Origin: RBC074 sp964470555
GTDB taxonomy: Bacteria > Acidobacteriota > Blastocatellia > RBC074
Length of the DNA stretch: 64,000 nt
Assembly: GCA_964470555.1 (NCBI GenBank)
Contig: CAYYDG010000033.1
Coordinates: forward strand, 1 to 64,000
Direction of reading: 5' to 3'
The notes beneath the pieces are model-generated. The model was not told where the DNA came from. It saw nothing but the letters and a program-made list of their open reading frames with translations, and made no database searches. This document shows, piece by piece, positions 1-9,239 of this stretch. Numbering within the stretch: the first letter of the stretch is position 1; each line of letters opens with the position of its first letter. The position numbers were made by a program, and so were the translations under genes.

Positions 1-285
1 GACGCGCGCCTCGTGGGGAGGCTTAGCCTCCCCGTTTTTTTGACTAAACTCGTGTGGGTGCAGAAATTTCCTTATCACGTGATGATCTTTCTCGGCGCGG
101 CTCGCCATTCAGACGAAGGCGCTGCCGATTGGGTGGTTTATCACACAGGCGCTTCGGCTGCGGACAAAGGCGAAATGAAAAAAGTTCGTCTGTCCGTGCT
201 GGCCGAACATCCGAACCCGCGCTGGCGACCTGTGGAATCGAACCAAAACTTTCTGGGCTTTTACCGGCTCAAGATTTTGCTCTGA
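1..285 (+). CDS. C-terminal part of a DUF1175 family protein (5' end outside window)
   Basis: The frame is open from base 1, so the gene probably starts upstream of the window. The visible part has the pattern I associate with the DUF1175 (YfaT-like) C-terminus: a FPYHVMIFLG segment, WVVYHTG, a basic GEMKKVRL stretch, then NPRWRP and NFLGFYRLKIL at the end. DUF1175 genes typically lie next to alpha-2-macroglobulin genes, and one follows here 74 bases downstream, which supports the call. Function is unknown; a periplasmic role with the macroglobulin is inferred. The first 13 codons are odd because they overlap a terminator-shaped hairpin, so the N-terminal side of this fragment may not be intact. 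Confidence 0.5.
   Translation, partial: DARLVGRLSLPVFLTKLVWVQKFPYHVMIFLGAARHSDEGAADWVVYHTGASAADKGEMKKVRLSVLAEHPNPRWRPVESNQNFLGFYRLKILL
15..41 (+). terminator. Terminator-shaped hairpin inside the DUF1175 frame
   Basis: An 8-bp perfect stem (15-22 with 26-33), a 3-base loop and, after one G, seven T residues. This is the shape of a rho-independent terminator, but it lies inside an open reading frame. It could terminate an upstream transcript, or be a repeat that entered the gene. Confidence 0.4.
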
Positions 286-291
286 GTCCAG

Positions 292-351
292 AGTCCCGCC
301 TTCAGGCGGAATGGATCAGTGCAGCAAGCATTCCGGCTGAAGCCGGTACTC
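292..351. repeat. REP-like paired palindromes
   Basis: Two short palindromes with a CTTCAG or CTGAAG centre face each other (292-311 and 330-351). The arrangement matches the better conserved element at 61207-61270, so both appear to be copies of one dispersed intergenic repeat family. Confidence 0.6.
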
Positions 352-359
352 TAAACGTT

Positions 360-3300
360 ATGAAACTGCGAAAACTTCTCAGCACAGTCACTGTTTATCT
401 GGTTGTCGCGTTGGCGGCGTTATCGTTTGCCGCGTTGAAAATGCAAGCGCAAGGCGATCAGCCTGCTGCGCCTGCGGCAGCCGCAAGTCCGTCGGCGTCT
501 CCGAACGCGACGCCTGTTCCGCCTTCGTTTTCGCTGGCGACCAATCGAACCTACGGCACGCACGAAAAGACGCGGGTGTACATCAACTATCAGGGCATCA
601 ACTCGCTCGACTTTCGTATTTACAAGATCAAAGACCCGTTCAAGTTCTTCAAGCAACTGACCAATCCGCACCAGATGGGCGAAGACGACCGCGAATATGT
701 CAGCGCCGTCACCGAAACGGAAAATCGCAAACCATCCTTCTTGGAAAAGCTGCGCGATTTCAAAAGCACGATTTATTTCGCCTTCAAGGGCTATTTCCGT
801 TCGCAGCTTCGCCGCGAAGCCCGCACGACATTCAACGACAAATATCGTTCCGGCGAACGATTGCCGATTGATCGCGCCAGTTACGCGCAGATGCCGCTGC
901 TCAATCCAGACCAGTTGGAAGACAGTTTCAAACAAATGTTGACGCCGCTCGACAATCGCTGGGATACGCGCATGGTCGTACTCGGCGAAAAGAAATCCGG
1001 CGTGTATCTGGTCGAAGCGGTCAATGGAAAATTGCGCGCGTACACGATTGCCGTCGTCAGCGACCTGACGATGGTCACGAAAGTTGCCAACTCCGGCGAA
1101 GTGATGGTCTACACGGTGGATCGCAAATCCGGCGAACCTCGCGGCGATTCCACAATCGAAATCGTCAAAAACCAGAAAGTCGTGGCGACGAACAAAACCG
1201 ATCAAAACGGTTTGATGCGCGTCACCATCAAAAACGAAAAGGCTGCAACTGAAACTTCTGTTGATGCCAACGCACTTCCGAACAACACCGCCGAAGCTGA
1301 AGCTGAGATGGAAGGCGATGTAGAAGGTGAAGACAGCTTCAACGAATACCTGATTATGGCCGACCGCAAAGGCGATTTCGCCGTTTCGGATCTGGCTTCG
1401 TATTACTTCAGTTGGAACGAAGACGAAACGCCGTTTGGCAGAATAAACAGTTATCTGTACACCGACCGGCCAGTCTATCGCCCGGAACAAAAAGCTTATT
1501 TCAAAGGCATTCTGCGCCAGCAAACCGACGACGGTTACAAGCTGCTGGAATCGCGCGCGCTCAACGTCACTATCACCGATCCCGAAGGCAAAGAGATTTT
1601 GCAAAAGGTTCTGACGCTGACTCCGCGCGGAACATTCAGCGGCGATGTGGCTTTGCCCGCTGCTGCGCCGCTCGGCTGGTATCAAATCGTCGTCAACCTG
1701 AACGGCGTCGAAGCCGCGCGTGGCGGGTTTGAAGTCGCCGAATACAAAAAGCCCGAATACAAGGTGAAAGTTTCGACGCCGAAGCCATTTGTCGCAGTCG
1801 GCGAAAAAACCAAATTCACCATCGAAGCCAAATACTTTTTCGGCGCTCCGGTCAAAAACGCCGACGTCAGGTATTACATCTACCGCTCGCCGTATTACCC
1901 CTGGTGGTGGGGCGAGGAAGAAGATGACGATTTCGCCGACAGCGATGAAGATTCGCCGGGTTATCACGGTTACGGCGACGACATGGTCAAGGAAGGCGAA
2001 GGCCGTTTGAACGAAAACGGCCAGATGGAAGTCGCCTTTGACGTTCCGCCGCCCGGCAAAAACGAAGGCCGCGAATACACCTATCGGCTGGAAGCCATGG
2101 TCACGGATTCGGCTCGGCGCGAAATCGAAGGAAAGGCGAGTTTCGTCGGCACGCGCGGCAATGTTTCGGTCACGGCCAACGCCGACCGGTATGTGTATTA
2201 CAAAGGCGAAACCGCCAAAATCCGCGTCCGCGCACGCGATTACAACGGCGCGCCGGTTTCGGCCAAAATCGGTTTGAAGTTTTCGTTGACGCGCTGGGAG
2301 CGAATCGAAAAAGAAGACAACGGCTACAAATACTTCGACTGGGTTCGCAAGTTTGAAAGCCCCACCTCCGGCGAAGTGACGACCAACGCTCAAGGCGAAG
2401 CCGTTTACGAATATCGCGCCTCGACCATAGGCAACATTGACATCAAAGCCGTCGTCACCGAAAACGGGCGCGAAATCGAACACGACGCGGGCGGACTGTA
2501 CGTCACCAGCGAAAGCGACAATTGGGTCGGCAACGCCTGGCGCGACGAAGGTTCGATCAAACTGCAACCGGACAAAAAATCTTACAAACCCGGCGAAACC
2601 GCCAAGATTCTGGCCTTGCTGCCCAAAGACAAAGCGCATCTGCTGGTGACGACTGAACTCAATCGCGTGATTGAAGCCAAACACGTCTTCGCCAACGGAC
2701 GCGCGACAGTGATCGAATTGCCGATCAAGGATTCTTATGCTCCGAACATTTATCTGAGCGTGACCTTTGTCCGCGACGGCGAAATGTTCGAATCCAGCAA
2801 GAGCATTTCGGTTCCGGCGGCCAACAAATTCCTGGACATTCAAATCGTTCCCGACAAACGCGAATACAAACCGCGCGATCCGGTCTCGTACACCATCACG
2901 GCGAAAAATCAGGACGGATCGCCTGCCCCCGGAGTCGAGCTGAGTTTGGGTGTAATTGACGAAGCTATTTACAGCATTCGCCCGGATACTTCGGGCGATA
3001 TTCGCCGCCAGTTTTACGGACGCCGTTACAGCAGCGTTTCGACCAGCTACGCCACAGCGTTTCAATTCACGGGCTATTCCGGCGACAAGAAAATGGAGTT
3101 GGCGCAGAACAAACGCTCGTATCAACTGGCAGATTTCAAAAACGAAAACCAGTACGCCGATCCGAAATTCGTTCGCAAGGATTTCCGCGACACGGCTTAT
3201 TGGCAGCCGAACGTGGTCACAGCCGCCGATGGCAAAGCGACCGTTCGCGTCAATCTGCCCGACAACCTGACGACGTGGCGAGCGACGGCGCGCGCTGTGA

Positions 3301-5285
3301 CGGCGGATTTGCGCGTCGGTTCCAAAGTAGACAAGGTTGTTTCGCGCAAGGATTTGATACTGCGATTGGAAACGCCGCGTTTTGCCACCGAAGGCGACAC
3401 CGTGACCATTTCCGGCATCGTTCACAACTACCTGAAAACCGATGAACCTACCGAAGTCGAGTTGAAAGTCGCGGGCGCGCAATTGCTCGATCCGCCGAAA
3501 CAAACGGTGACGATTGCCAAAGACGGCGAACAACGTTTCAACTGGCGCGTTTCTGCGCAACAAACGGGCAACGTGACCTTGACGGCCATTGCCAAAACCA
3601 AAGTCGAATCTGACGCTGTTGAATTGCCAATGCCTATCGTTCCGGCTGGCACGCGCATCACCAACGGCGAATCGCTGGCCGCCAGCGAAGACAGTCTGGA
3701 CAAACAGATGTCGTTCGTTCTGCCCGGCAACGCTCACGCGCAAGCGCGCACGTTGCGCATCGAGGCTTCGCCATCGGTGGCCGGAGCGATGTTCGGCGCG
3801 CTCGATTATCTGACGACTTATCCGTATGGCTGCGTCGAACAAACTATGTCCAGCTTTTTGCCGAACGTGATCGTGGCTCAAGCGGTCAAAGACGTGAAGT
3901 CGGCTTCGGTCAGCACAGGCAACGACCTGCGAAAGAAAGTGCAACGCGGGCTGGATCGTCTGTACGGATTCCAGCACGGAGACGGCGGTTGGGGTTGGTG
4001 GAAAGACGACAAGACCGATCCGTTTATGACTGCTTATGTTTTGGACGGATTGACGATGGCCAGAAACGCCGGATTCAACATTGAAGATTACCGAATTCAG
4101 GAAGCGCGCAAAAAAGTGCAGCAATTGCTCGACGCGGGCAAGATGGAAGACGGAACGCCGTTCGACATCGAATCGCGCGCTTATTTGCTCTACGCTCAGC
4201 AAGTCAGCGGCGGAGCCGACGCGCGCCACCTCAACGACATGTTCAATCGTCGCGGCGAAATGCAACCTTACGCTCGCGCGTTGCTGGCGATGACCTTGAA
4301 ACTGCGCAACGACATCAAGGCGCAACTCGTCGCCAGCGACATCGAACGTTCGGTGCGGATGAGCAATGCCGACGCTTACTGGCCGTCGAAACGACGACCG
4401 ATGCTGGATTTCACTGAAGAAAACGACCTGGAAGCGACGGCGTGGTCGGTGAAGGCGCTGGCGCTGACCAATCCGACCAGCGAAGTTTTGCCCAAAGCCG
4501 CGCGGTGGTTGGTGGCGCATCGTCGCAACGGATATTACTGGGACACGACCAAACACACGGCGTTTGCCATTTACGCGCTGTCCGATTATCTGAAAGCCAG
4601 CCGCGAATTGACGGCGGATTACAGCATTGAAGTCTGGCTGAACAGCGAACAGGTGCTGAGCCGGCGCGTGACAGCCGCTGAAGCCGCCAACGGCCAGCCA
4701 ATTGTCATCGAACGCAAAGGCTCGGCACTGCCTGCGTCGAATTCCGTGCGCGTAGTCAAACGCGGCGCGGGCGTGGCGTATGTCGCCGTCACGATGGATT
4801 ACTTCACGAAGGAAGAACCGGTCGAATTTTCAGCCAACAATCTGAAAGTAACGCGCGAATATCTGCGGTTGAGCGTGACGGAAACCAACGGCCAGCCGAA
4901 TTGGCAGGTGACGCCGCTGACCGGCGAGCTTCGTTCGGGCGATTTGATCGTTTCGCGGCTGCGCGTGACCGGCGCGAAGGCGCAATACCTGCTGATTGAA
5001 GACCCGATTCCGGCAGGGTGCGAACAGATCGAACGGTTCAGCGGACTCGATCTGACCTATCGCACCAACGGCTGGAGCGACTGGTACAGCCAGCGCGAAT
5101 TCCGCGATCAACGCACGGCGCTTTTTTTGAATTACTTCGACGGCGACGCGGTGTTTCAATACGCATTGCGAGTGCAAATTCCGGGGCAGTTTCGCGTAGC
5201 TCCGGCGCGCGCAGAATTGATGTACCAACCCAGCACACGCGCGAACACGGCGAATTACGGAATGACCATTTTGGACAAGAAGTGA
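360..5285 (+). CDS. Alpha-2-macroglobulin family protein with thioester
   Basis: A 1641-residue secreted protein. The start at 360 gives a clean signal peptide (MKLRKLLSTVTVYLVV then alanine-rich); no lipobox is seen, so it is probably periplasmic or membrane-anchored by the N-terminus. Family landmarks in order: a macroglobulin domain with YTDRPVYRPEQ near residue 366, the core LPDNLTTWR motif near 965, and the thioester motif GCVEQ with the reactive cysteine at about 1158, followed by the alpha-toroid domain. Bacterial homologues trap proteases and usually work with peptidoglycan synthases. Here a transpeptidase-domain protein lies two genes downstream and a DUF1175 gene upstream, the usual partners. 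A long antisense frame over this gene is a codon-bias shadow. Confidence 0.93.
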   Translation: MKLRKLLSTVTVYLVVALAALSFAALKMQAQGDQPAAPAAAASPSASPNATPVPPSFSLATNRTYGTHEKTRVYINYQGINSLDFRIYKIKDPFKFFKQLTNPHQMGEDDREYVSAVTETENRKPSFLEKLRDFKSTIYFAFKGYFRSQLRREARTTFNDKYRSGERLPIDRASYAQMPLLNPDQLEDSFKQMLTPLDNRWDTRMVVLGEKKSGVYLVEAVNGKLRAYTIAVVSDLTMVTKVANSGEVMVYTVDRKSGEPRGDSTIEIVKNQKVVATNKTDQNGLMRVTIKNEKAATETSVDANALPNNTAEAEAEMEGDVEGEDSFNEYLIMADRKGDFAVSDLASYYFSWNEDETPFGRINSYLYTDRPVYRPEQKAYFKGILRQQTDDGYKLLESRALNVTITDPEGKEILQKVLTLTPRGTFSGDVALPAAAPLGWYQIVVNLNGVEAARGGFEVAEYKKPEYKVKVSTPKPFVAVGEKTKFTIEAKYFFGAPVKNADVRYYIYRSPYYPWWWGEEEDDDFADSDEDSPGYHGYGDDMVKEGEGRLNENGQMEVAFDVPPPGKNEGREYTYRLEAMVTDSARREIEGKASFVGTRGNVSVTANADRYVYYKGETAKIRVRARDYNGAPVSAKIGLKFSLTRWERIEKEDNGYKYFDWVRKFESPTSGEVTTNAQGEAVYEYRASTIGNIDIKAVVTENGREIEHDAGGLYVTSESDNWVGNAWRDEGSIKLQPDKKSYKPGETAKILALLPKDKAHLLVTTELNRVIEAKHVFANGRATVIELPIKDSYAPNIYLSVTFVRDGEMFESSKSISVPAANKFLDIQIVPDKREYKPRDPVSYTITAKNQDGSPAPGVELSLGVIDEAIYSIRPDTSGDIRRQFYGRRYSSVSTSYATAFQFTGYSGDKKMELAQNKRSYQLADFKNENQYADPKFVRKDFRDTAYWQPNVVTAADGKATVRVNLPDNLTTWRATARAVTADLRVGSKVDKVVSRKDLILRLETPRFATEGDTVTISGIVHNYLKTDEPTEVELKVAGAQLLDPPKQTVTIAKDGEQRFNWRVSAQQTGNVTLTAIAKTKVESDAVELPMPIVPAGTRITNGESLAASEDSLDKQMSFVLPGNAHAQARTLRIEASPSVAGAMFGALDYLTTYPYGCVEQTMSSFLPNVIVAQAVKDVKSASVSTGNDLRKKVQRGLDRLYGFQHGDGGWGWWKDDKTDPFMTAYVLDGLTMARNAGFNIEDYRIQEARKKVQQLLDAGKMEDGTPFDIESRAYLLYAQQVSGGADARHLNDMFNRRGEMQPYARALLAMTLKLRNDIKAQLVASDIERSVRMSNADAYWPSKRRPMLDFTEENDLEATAWSVKALALTNPTSEVLPKAARWLVAHRRNGYYWDTTKHTAFAIYALSDYLKASRELTADYSIEVWLNSEQVLSRRVTAAEAANGQPIVIERKGSALPASNSVRVVKRGAGVAYVAVTMDYFTKEEPVEFSANNLKVTREYLRLSVTETNGQPNWQVTPLTGELRSGDLIVSRLRVTGAKAQYLLIEDPIPAGCEQIERFSGLDLTYRTNGWSDWYSQREFRDQRTALFLNYFDGDAVFQYALRVQIPGQFRVAPARAELMYQPSTRANTANYGMTILDKK

Positions 5286-5290
5286 TTTTG

Positions 5291-5320
5291 GGAACGCACG
5301 CACCCTCGCGTGCTTGCTCC
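5291..5320. repeat. Short GC-rich hairpin between genes
   Basis: An imperfect palindrome built on GCACGC/GCGTGC lies in the 47-base gap between the macroglobulin gene and the membrane protein. No T-run follows, so it looks more like a REP-type element than a terminator. Confidence 0.35.
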
Positions 5321-5332
5321 ATAGGAAAACTA

Positions 5333-6112
5333 ATGCTCAAAGACGTTTTCACATCCATAGGCGCTGCGGCGCAAAAACTCTTCACGAACTTCGGCGCAGT
5401 GTTGATTGCGCTGCTTTGTTACACGGCCATTTGGGCGGCGGGCTATTTCTTCGTCGTCATCGGCCAGGCAACGCAGTTTCAGGTCGTGCTGACGGTCGTC
5501 ATTTTACCTTTGATGGCGTTGGTGTTCTTTTTCCTGTTGCAAGTCATCGGCCTGAGTTATGTGCGCGTAGGCGTTGGCGCGGGCTATTTGCTGAAACGCG
5601 CGCTCAAGGATTTCTGGAAACTGCTGATCGTCAGCTTGCCACTGATTGCGCTGGCTTACGGATTATTCTGGCTGTTCGGTTATCTGGACAAAAAGTTTGT
5701 CACCGATGTCGAGACGCCGAAACGCTGGATTGAATTGTCGTTGATTGCCGGACGCTGGTTGCTGCTGTATCTGGCTTTGCCGTTGCTGGCGATTCACTGG
5801 TGGATGGCCGCCATCCGCGAAGGTCTGGGCGGAGCCATCAAAGGCATTGGCCGTTCGCTCGCCGCTGCGTTTTCGCCGCGTTCGGTGTTGATTTATGTGC
5901 TGGTGCTGGCGGTGTTCGGCGCGCTGGCCTGGTTCGTCGCCTTCACCCAAACGCACGTCAACAGCAACTGGGGCGAATTGGTTCTGGTCGGATTGCGATT
6001 TGCGCTGGCGTTGTTGCTGCCTTTCATCGGCTGGATGCTGACGCTGGGCGCGATGGCCGAAATGACTACGCGGCGCGCCTTGACCGAAGCAATGAGCGAT
6101 TTGAACGTTTGA
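5333..6112 (+). CDS. Polytopic membrane protein of unknown function
   Basis: 259 residues with about six hydrophobic segments (around residues 20-45, 50-75, 95-115, 135-155, 185-205 and 220-240) separated by short basic loops. I do not recognise a catalytic motif. It sits between the macroglobulin gene and the transpeptidase lipoprotein, with only one base separating its stop from the next start, so it is probably co-translated with that gene and may serve the same envelope process. The ATG at 5333 was chosen because the preceding in-frame codons run through the palindromic spacer. Confidence 0.75.
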   Translation: MLKDVFTSIGAAAQKLFTNFGAVLIALLCYTAIWAAGYFFVVIGQATQFQVVLTVVILPLMALVFFFLLQVIGLSYVRVGVGAGYLLKRALKDFWKLLIVSLPLIALAYGLFWLFGYLDKKFVTDVETPKRWIELSLIAGRWLLLYLALPLLAIHWWMAAIREGLGGAIKGIGRSLAAAFSPRSVLIYVLVLAVFGALAWFVAFTQTHVNSNWGELVLVGLRFALALLLPFIGWMLTLGAMAEMTTRRALTEAMSDLNV

Positions 6113-6113
6113 G

Positions 6114-8939
6114 ATGAATTCTGATTCACCACAAAAAGCACCGAAGGCACAAAAGTCATCCAAACGGCTTTTGTGCCTTTTGTGCTTTTTTGTGGTGGGA
6201 GTTTTTTTCTCCGCCTGCTCTTCACCTGCCTCTGAGAGCGATTTCAAAGTTACTGCTCAAACCGAAACTCAGCCCGCCGAAGCAATCTCTGACGACAAAT
6301 TGCAGCAACTTGCCGCCGAAGCCTTGGGCGAACGCGAAGGCGCGGTCATTGTCATTGACCCACAAGCTGGAAGACTGCGCGCGGTCGTCAATCCGCGTCT
6401 GGCATTTGAACAAGCCTATCCGCCCGGTTCGGCGATCAAACCATTCACGGCGTTGGCGGCGCTCAGAGCCGGATTGCTGGACGCCGAATTTCGACGGCAA
6501 TGCCAGACCAAATACACGCGCGAAGGCTTTGAAATTGTCTGTTCGCATCCGCGCAGCACGACTCCTTTCAATCTGACTCAGGCGTTGGCGTATTCCTGCA
6601 ACGATTATTTCGCGCATGTCGGCGAACGATTGAGCGAAGGAACGTTCAACGCCACATTGGCCGGTTTCGGTTTGGGTGAGCGAACCGGCGTTGCCGCCGT
6701 TGAAGCTGCGGGCAAGTTGCCGCGCGACAATTGGCGCGTGCAATCGGCGCTTGGCGATGACGACCAGTTTCTTGTCACGCCTGTGCAATTGCTGATGGCG
6801 TTTGCCGCGCTGGTCAACGGCGGCGAGTTGTTTCGCCCGCAGCAAACTTTGGACGAGGCGTTCACACCAACGAAGCTCGCACGAATCAACATTTCAGCAG
6901 CGCATCGCAAAATCCTGCTCGAAGGCATGCGTGGCGCGGTCAAGTACGGCACGGCGGAAAAAGCGGAGTTGGGAAAGTTGCCGGGATTTGTGTTCGGCAA
7001 AACTGGAACTTCGACGGCCAGCAACGGCTTTCGCACGCAAGGCTGGTTCGTGGGCTTTGCGGCGGACAAACCTGCCACGGGAGTTCCCGCACCGCAGCAA
7101 GTGAAGCTAGGCGTGCTGGTGTTTCTGAAACGCGCACACGGTTCGCAAGCAGCGGAAGTCGCTCGTCCCATTCTAAATTGCGGATTGCGGATTGCGGATT
7201 GCGGATTTAAGACTGGTGAAGTTCGCCAAAACAGTAAAAGCGACTATTCAAAAACGAATTTTCACCGCAGAGACGCAGAGAACGCAGAGTCAACGCAGAG
7301 TTTTCCTGTTCCGCGAAACTTGTACGAATCCAATGCCCACGCAGAAATGGCGAAATCACAACAAAGCTTTTTCTCTATGCGAAACCTCTGCGAGCCTCTG
7401 CGCCTCTGCGGTGAAGAAGCTTCTAAATTTCAACCAATTGCTCTCAACGCAACCAATCCGCAATCCGCAATCCGCAATCCGCAATCGGTCAAGGTTCGTT
7501 CCGTCAGCGAAAACATCACGCGCGAATTGCCGCTGGAAGAATATCTGGCCGGTGTGCTGGCCGGAGAAGCGAGCATCGAAACCGAGTTGGAAGCCTTGAA
7601 AGCGCAGGCGGTCATCAGTCGCACATTTGCGGTTCGCAACATGGGGCGTCACGCGCGCGAAGGATTTGATTTTTGCAGCACCACGCATTGTCAGCGATTT
7701 GTGCTGCCGAAAGCTCGGTTGCACGCTGCGGCTCGCCAGGCCGTCGAAGCTACGCGCGGCGAAACGTTGCTGGATCGCGCCAACCAACCGGCGGACGTGT
7801 ACTTTCACGCGGCCTGCGGAGGCGTGACGGCGAATCTGGAAACGCTGTGGGGCGGCGAAGCTCCGGTTTATCTGCGCGGAGTGCGAGACGATTTTTGCGC
7901 TTCGATGCCGCATCGAAACTGGACGCAGACGATTTCTGCCGCGCAGATGTCTAAAGCTCTGCAGAGCGACGAACGAACCAATGCCGGTTCGCCGTTGGAA
8001 AACGTGACGATCAGCAAACGCGACGCCACAGGCCGCGCCGAAGAAATCACGATTGAAGCCGCTCGGCGACTGACAGTTCGCGGTTGGGATTTCAAATTGA
8101 TTGTCGGTCGCGCGCTTGGCTGGCAAATGGTCAAAAGCTCACGGTTCGCGATCTCGCGCGAAGGCGACAACTTTATCTTTCGCGGCAGCGGCTTCGGGCA
8201 CGGTTTGGGGTTGTGTCAGGAAGGCGCTCATGTGATGGCCGTGCGGCGAATGAACTATCGCCAGATTGTCAGCTTCTATTTTCCCGGCGCACGACTTTCA
8301 AATGCTTCGCGGCTGCAAATACAGCCTGCCGGAATGCACTTGCCTTCAACGAAAGACCATTTCTATATCGTCGTTGGCAAAGGCAACGATCCGCGTGAAG
8401 TCGAAGCGGCGCGGCGAATTTTAGAATCAGCCCGAACCGATCTGCTCGGACGATTGAAAGCTGCCTCGCTGCGATTTGATGAAAGCGCGCCGTTTGAAAT
8501 TGTCATTCATGCAACGACGGCGGAATTCATCGCGGCAACCGGTTTGTCAGGATGGGCCACTGGCGCAACGCGCGGCAGACGAATCGAATTGCAACCACTG
8601 GCATTGCTCAAAAAACGCGGCGCAATGGCAACGGCGCTTCGCCACGAACTGGCGCACGCGACGATTGAGCTGTTGGGAAAAGGAAAATCACCGCGCTGGC
8701 TGGCCGAAGGCTTGTGTTTGCATTTTGCAGGCGAAGCGGCGGCGATGGCTCGTGTGCCGAATCAACCGCCGCTTACACGCGAAGAACTCGAACGCCGATT
8801 GAACGCTGGAGCCTCGGCAGAAGAAACGCGGCGGCTTTACGCCTTGGCTTGGCGCGAAGTGCAATCGCTGATTCGCGAAAAAGGCGAAGCTCACGTCTGG
8901 CAGTTGGTCATAAAACCGAAAGAGGTGATGAAAGCATGA
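6114..8939 (+). CDS. Lipoprotein fusing PBP transpeptidase, SpoIID and HELAH metalloprotease domains
   Basis: 941 residues. The N-terminus is a lipoprotein signal peptide ending in FFSAC. Residues about 55-350 form a penicillin-binding transpeptidase with all three motifs: S106-A-I-K109, S161-C-N163 and K296-T-G. Residues about 460-735 match the SpoIID/LytB family, which cleaves glycan strands in sporulating bacteria. Residues about 745-940 form a gluzincin-type peptidase with H844-E-L-A-H848 and a downstream E865 in a WLAEGL motif. Thus synthesis and degradation modules share one chain. The transpeptidase and SpoIID parts are joined by about 103 residues encoded by nested dispersed repeats, so this may be a recent fusion of two genes. 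The start at 6114 is one base after the previous stop. Confidence 0.85.
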   Translation: MNSDSPQKAPKAQKSSKRLLCLLCFFVVGVFFSACSSPASESDFKVTAQTETQPAEAISDDKLQQLAAEALGEREGAVIVIDPQAGRLRAVVNPRLAFEQAYPPGSAIKPFTALAALRAGLLDAEFRRQCQTKYTREGFEIVCSHPRSTTPFNLTQALAYSCNDYFAHVGERLSEGTFNATLAGFGLGERTGVAAVEAAGKLPRDNWRVQSALGDDDQFLVTPVQLLMAFAALVNGGELFRPQQTLDEAFTPTKLARINISAAHRKILLEGMRGAVKYGTAEKAELGKLPGFVFGKTGTSTASNGFRTQGWFVGFAADKPATGVPAPQQVKLGVLVFLKRAHGSQAAEVARPILNCGLRIADCGFKTGEVRQNSKSDYSKTNFHRRDAENAESTQSFPVPRNLYESNAHAEMAKSQQSFFSMRNLCEPLRLCGEEASKFQPIALNATNPQSAIRNPQSVKVRSVSENITRELPLEEYLAGVLAGEASIETELEALKAQAVISRTFAVRNMGRHAREGFDFCSTTHCQRFVLPKARLHAAARQAVEATRGETLLDRANQPADVYFHAACGGVTANLETLWGGEAPVYLRGVRDDFCASMPHRNWTQTISAAQMSKALQSDERTNAGSPLENVTISKRDATGRAEEITIEAARRLTVRGWDFKLIVGRALGWQMVKSSRFAISREGDNFIFRGSGFGHGLGLCQEGAHVMAVRRMNYRQIVSFYFPGARLSNASRLQIQPAGMHLPSTKDHFYIVVGKGNDPREVEAARRILESARTDLLGRLKAASLRFDESAPFEIVIHATTAEFIAATGLSGWATGATRGRRIELQPLALLKKRGAMATALRHELAHATIELLGKGKSPRWLAEGLCLHFAGEAAAMARVPNQPPLTREELERRLNAGASAEETRRLYALAWREVQSLIREKGEAHVWQLVIKPKEVMKA
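6127..6197. repeat. Dispersed inverted repeat encoding a signal peptide
   Basis: Arms 6127-6155 and 6168-6197 are near-perfect inverted copies made of CACAAAAG/CTTTTGTG subunits. The right arm is translated in frame as LLCLLCFFVV, the hydrophobic core of the lipoprotein signal peptide of the downstream gene. Similar repeat types occur at 23573, 38568 and 58132. Confidence 0.75.
7177..7486. repeat. Nested dispersed inverted repeats inside a coding region
   Basis: Outer arms 7177-7208 and 7455-7486 are inverted 32-base tracts of a 7-base GCGGATT unit. Inner arms 7263-7300 and 7378-7413 are inverted tracts built from CGCAGAG units. The whole block is in frame (no stops, net length compatible) within the transpeptidase-SpoIID gene and encodes peptides such as LRIADCG and RDAENAE. 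Outer-type repeats recur at 33571-33700 and 58911-58968, inner-type at 38568-38669. Confidence 0.9.
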
Positions 8940-9103
8940 ACAAAGTCGAAGAAGAATTGATCGAATCGGCGACCGAAATTGTCTTGCGCTGCATTCAATG
9001 TGACGCGCCCGTTTACGGAGCTGTCTGCGGGAGAAAAAGCCCTTGCCCTTTCTGCGGATTTCCTTATCCAATTGGCGACTGTTCCGATCTGGCAGAAAAC
9101 TGA
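8936..9103 (+). CDS. Small cysteine-rich zinc-ribbon-like protein
   Basis: 55 residues; its ATG overlaps the preceding stop (ATGA), so it is translationally coupled to the transpeptidase-SpoIID gene. It has an acidic start (MNKVEEELIE) followed by CIQC and CPFC pairs and two further cysteines, suggesting a metal-binding knuckle. No family recognised. Confidence 0.6.
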   Translation: MNKVEEELIESATEIVLRCIQCDAPVYGAVCGRKSPCPFCGFPYPIGDCSDLAEN

Positions 9104-9143
9104 CACATAAATGATTTTTATCGCTACTATGCAAAGAATTAAA

Positions 9144-9173
9144 TTGACAGTTCTTGAAAGTGACGTGTATAAG
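9144..9173 (+). promoter_or_regulatory. Sigma-70-type promoter for the ATP sulfurylase leader
   Basis: TTGACA (9144-9149), an 18-base spacer and TATAAG (9168-9173). It is followed by an 8-bp hairpin with a 5-base loop (9180-9187 with 9193-9200) and then by the polycysteine short ORF. A promoter with the same spacing and the same ACGTGTATAA core lies at 35111-35140 in front of the sulfate transporter. Confidence 0.65.
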
Positions 9174-9239
9174 CGACGCCAACCATGAAACGCATGGTTG
9201 CTTAACGCGAACCTGTAAATTTGTAATCAAGGAACATCA

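Noticed and set aside
420..4556. 1378-codon frame on the minus strand opposite the alpha-2-macroglobulin
   Set aside because: Mirror of the real gene's codon bias; composition rich in F, R, V and H with no domain, while the + strand frame carries the full family pattern.
7177..7486. CRISPR-like array from regularly repeated short units
   Set aside because: Units are 7-base and CGCAGAG-type tandem blocks arranged as inverted arms, without uniform spacers or cas genes.
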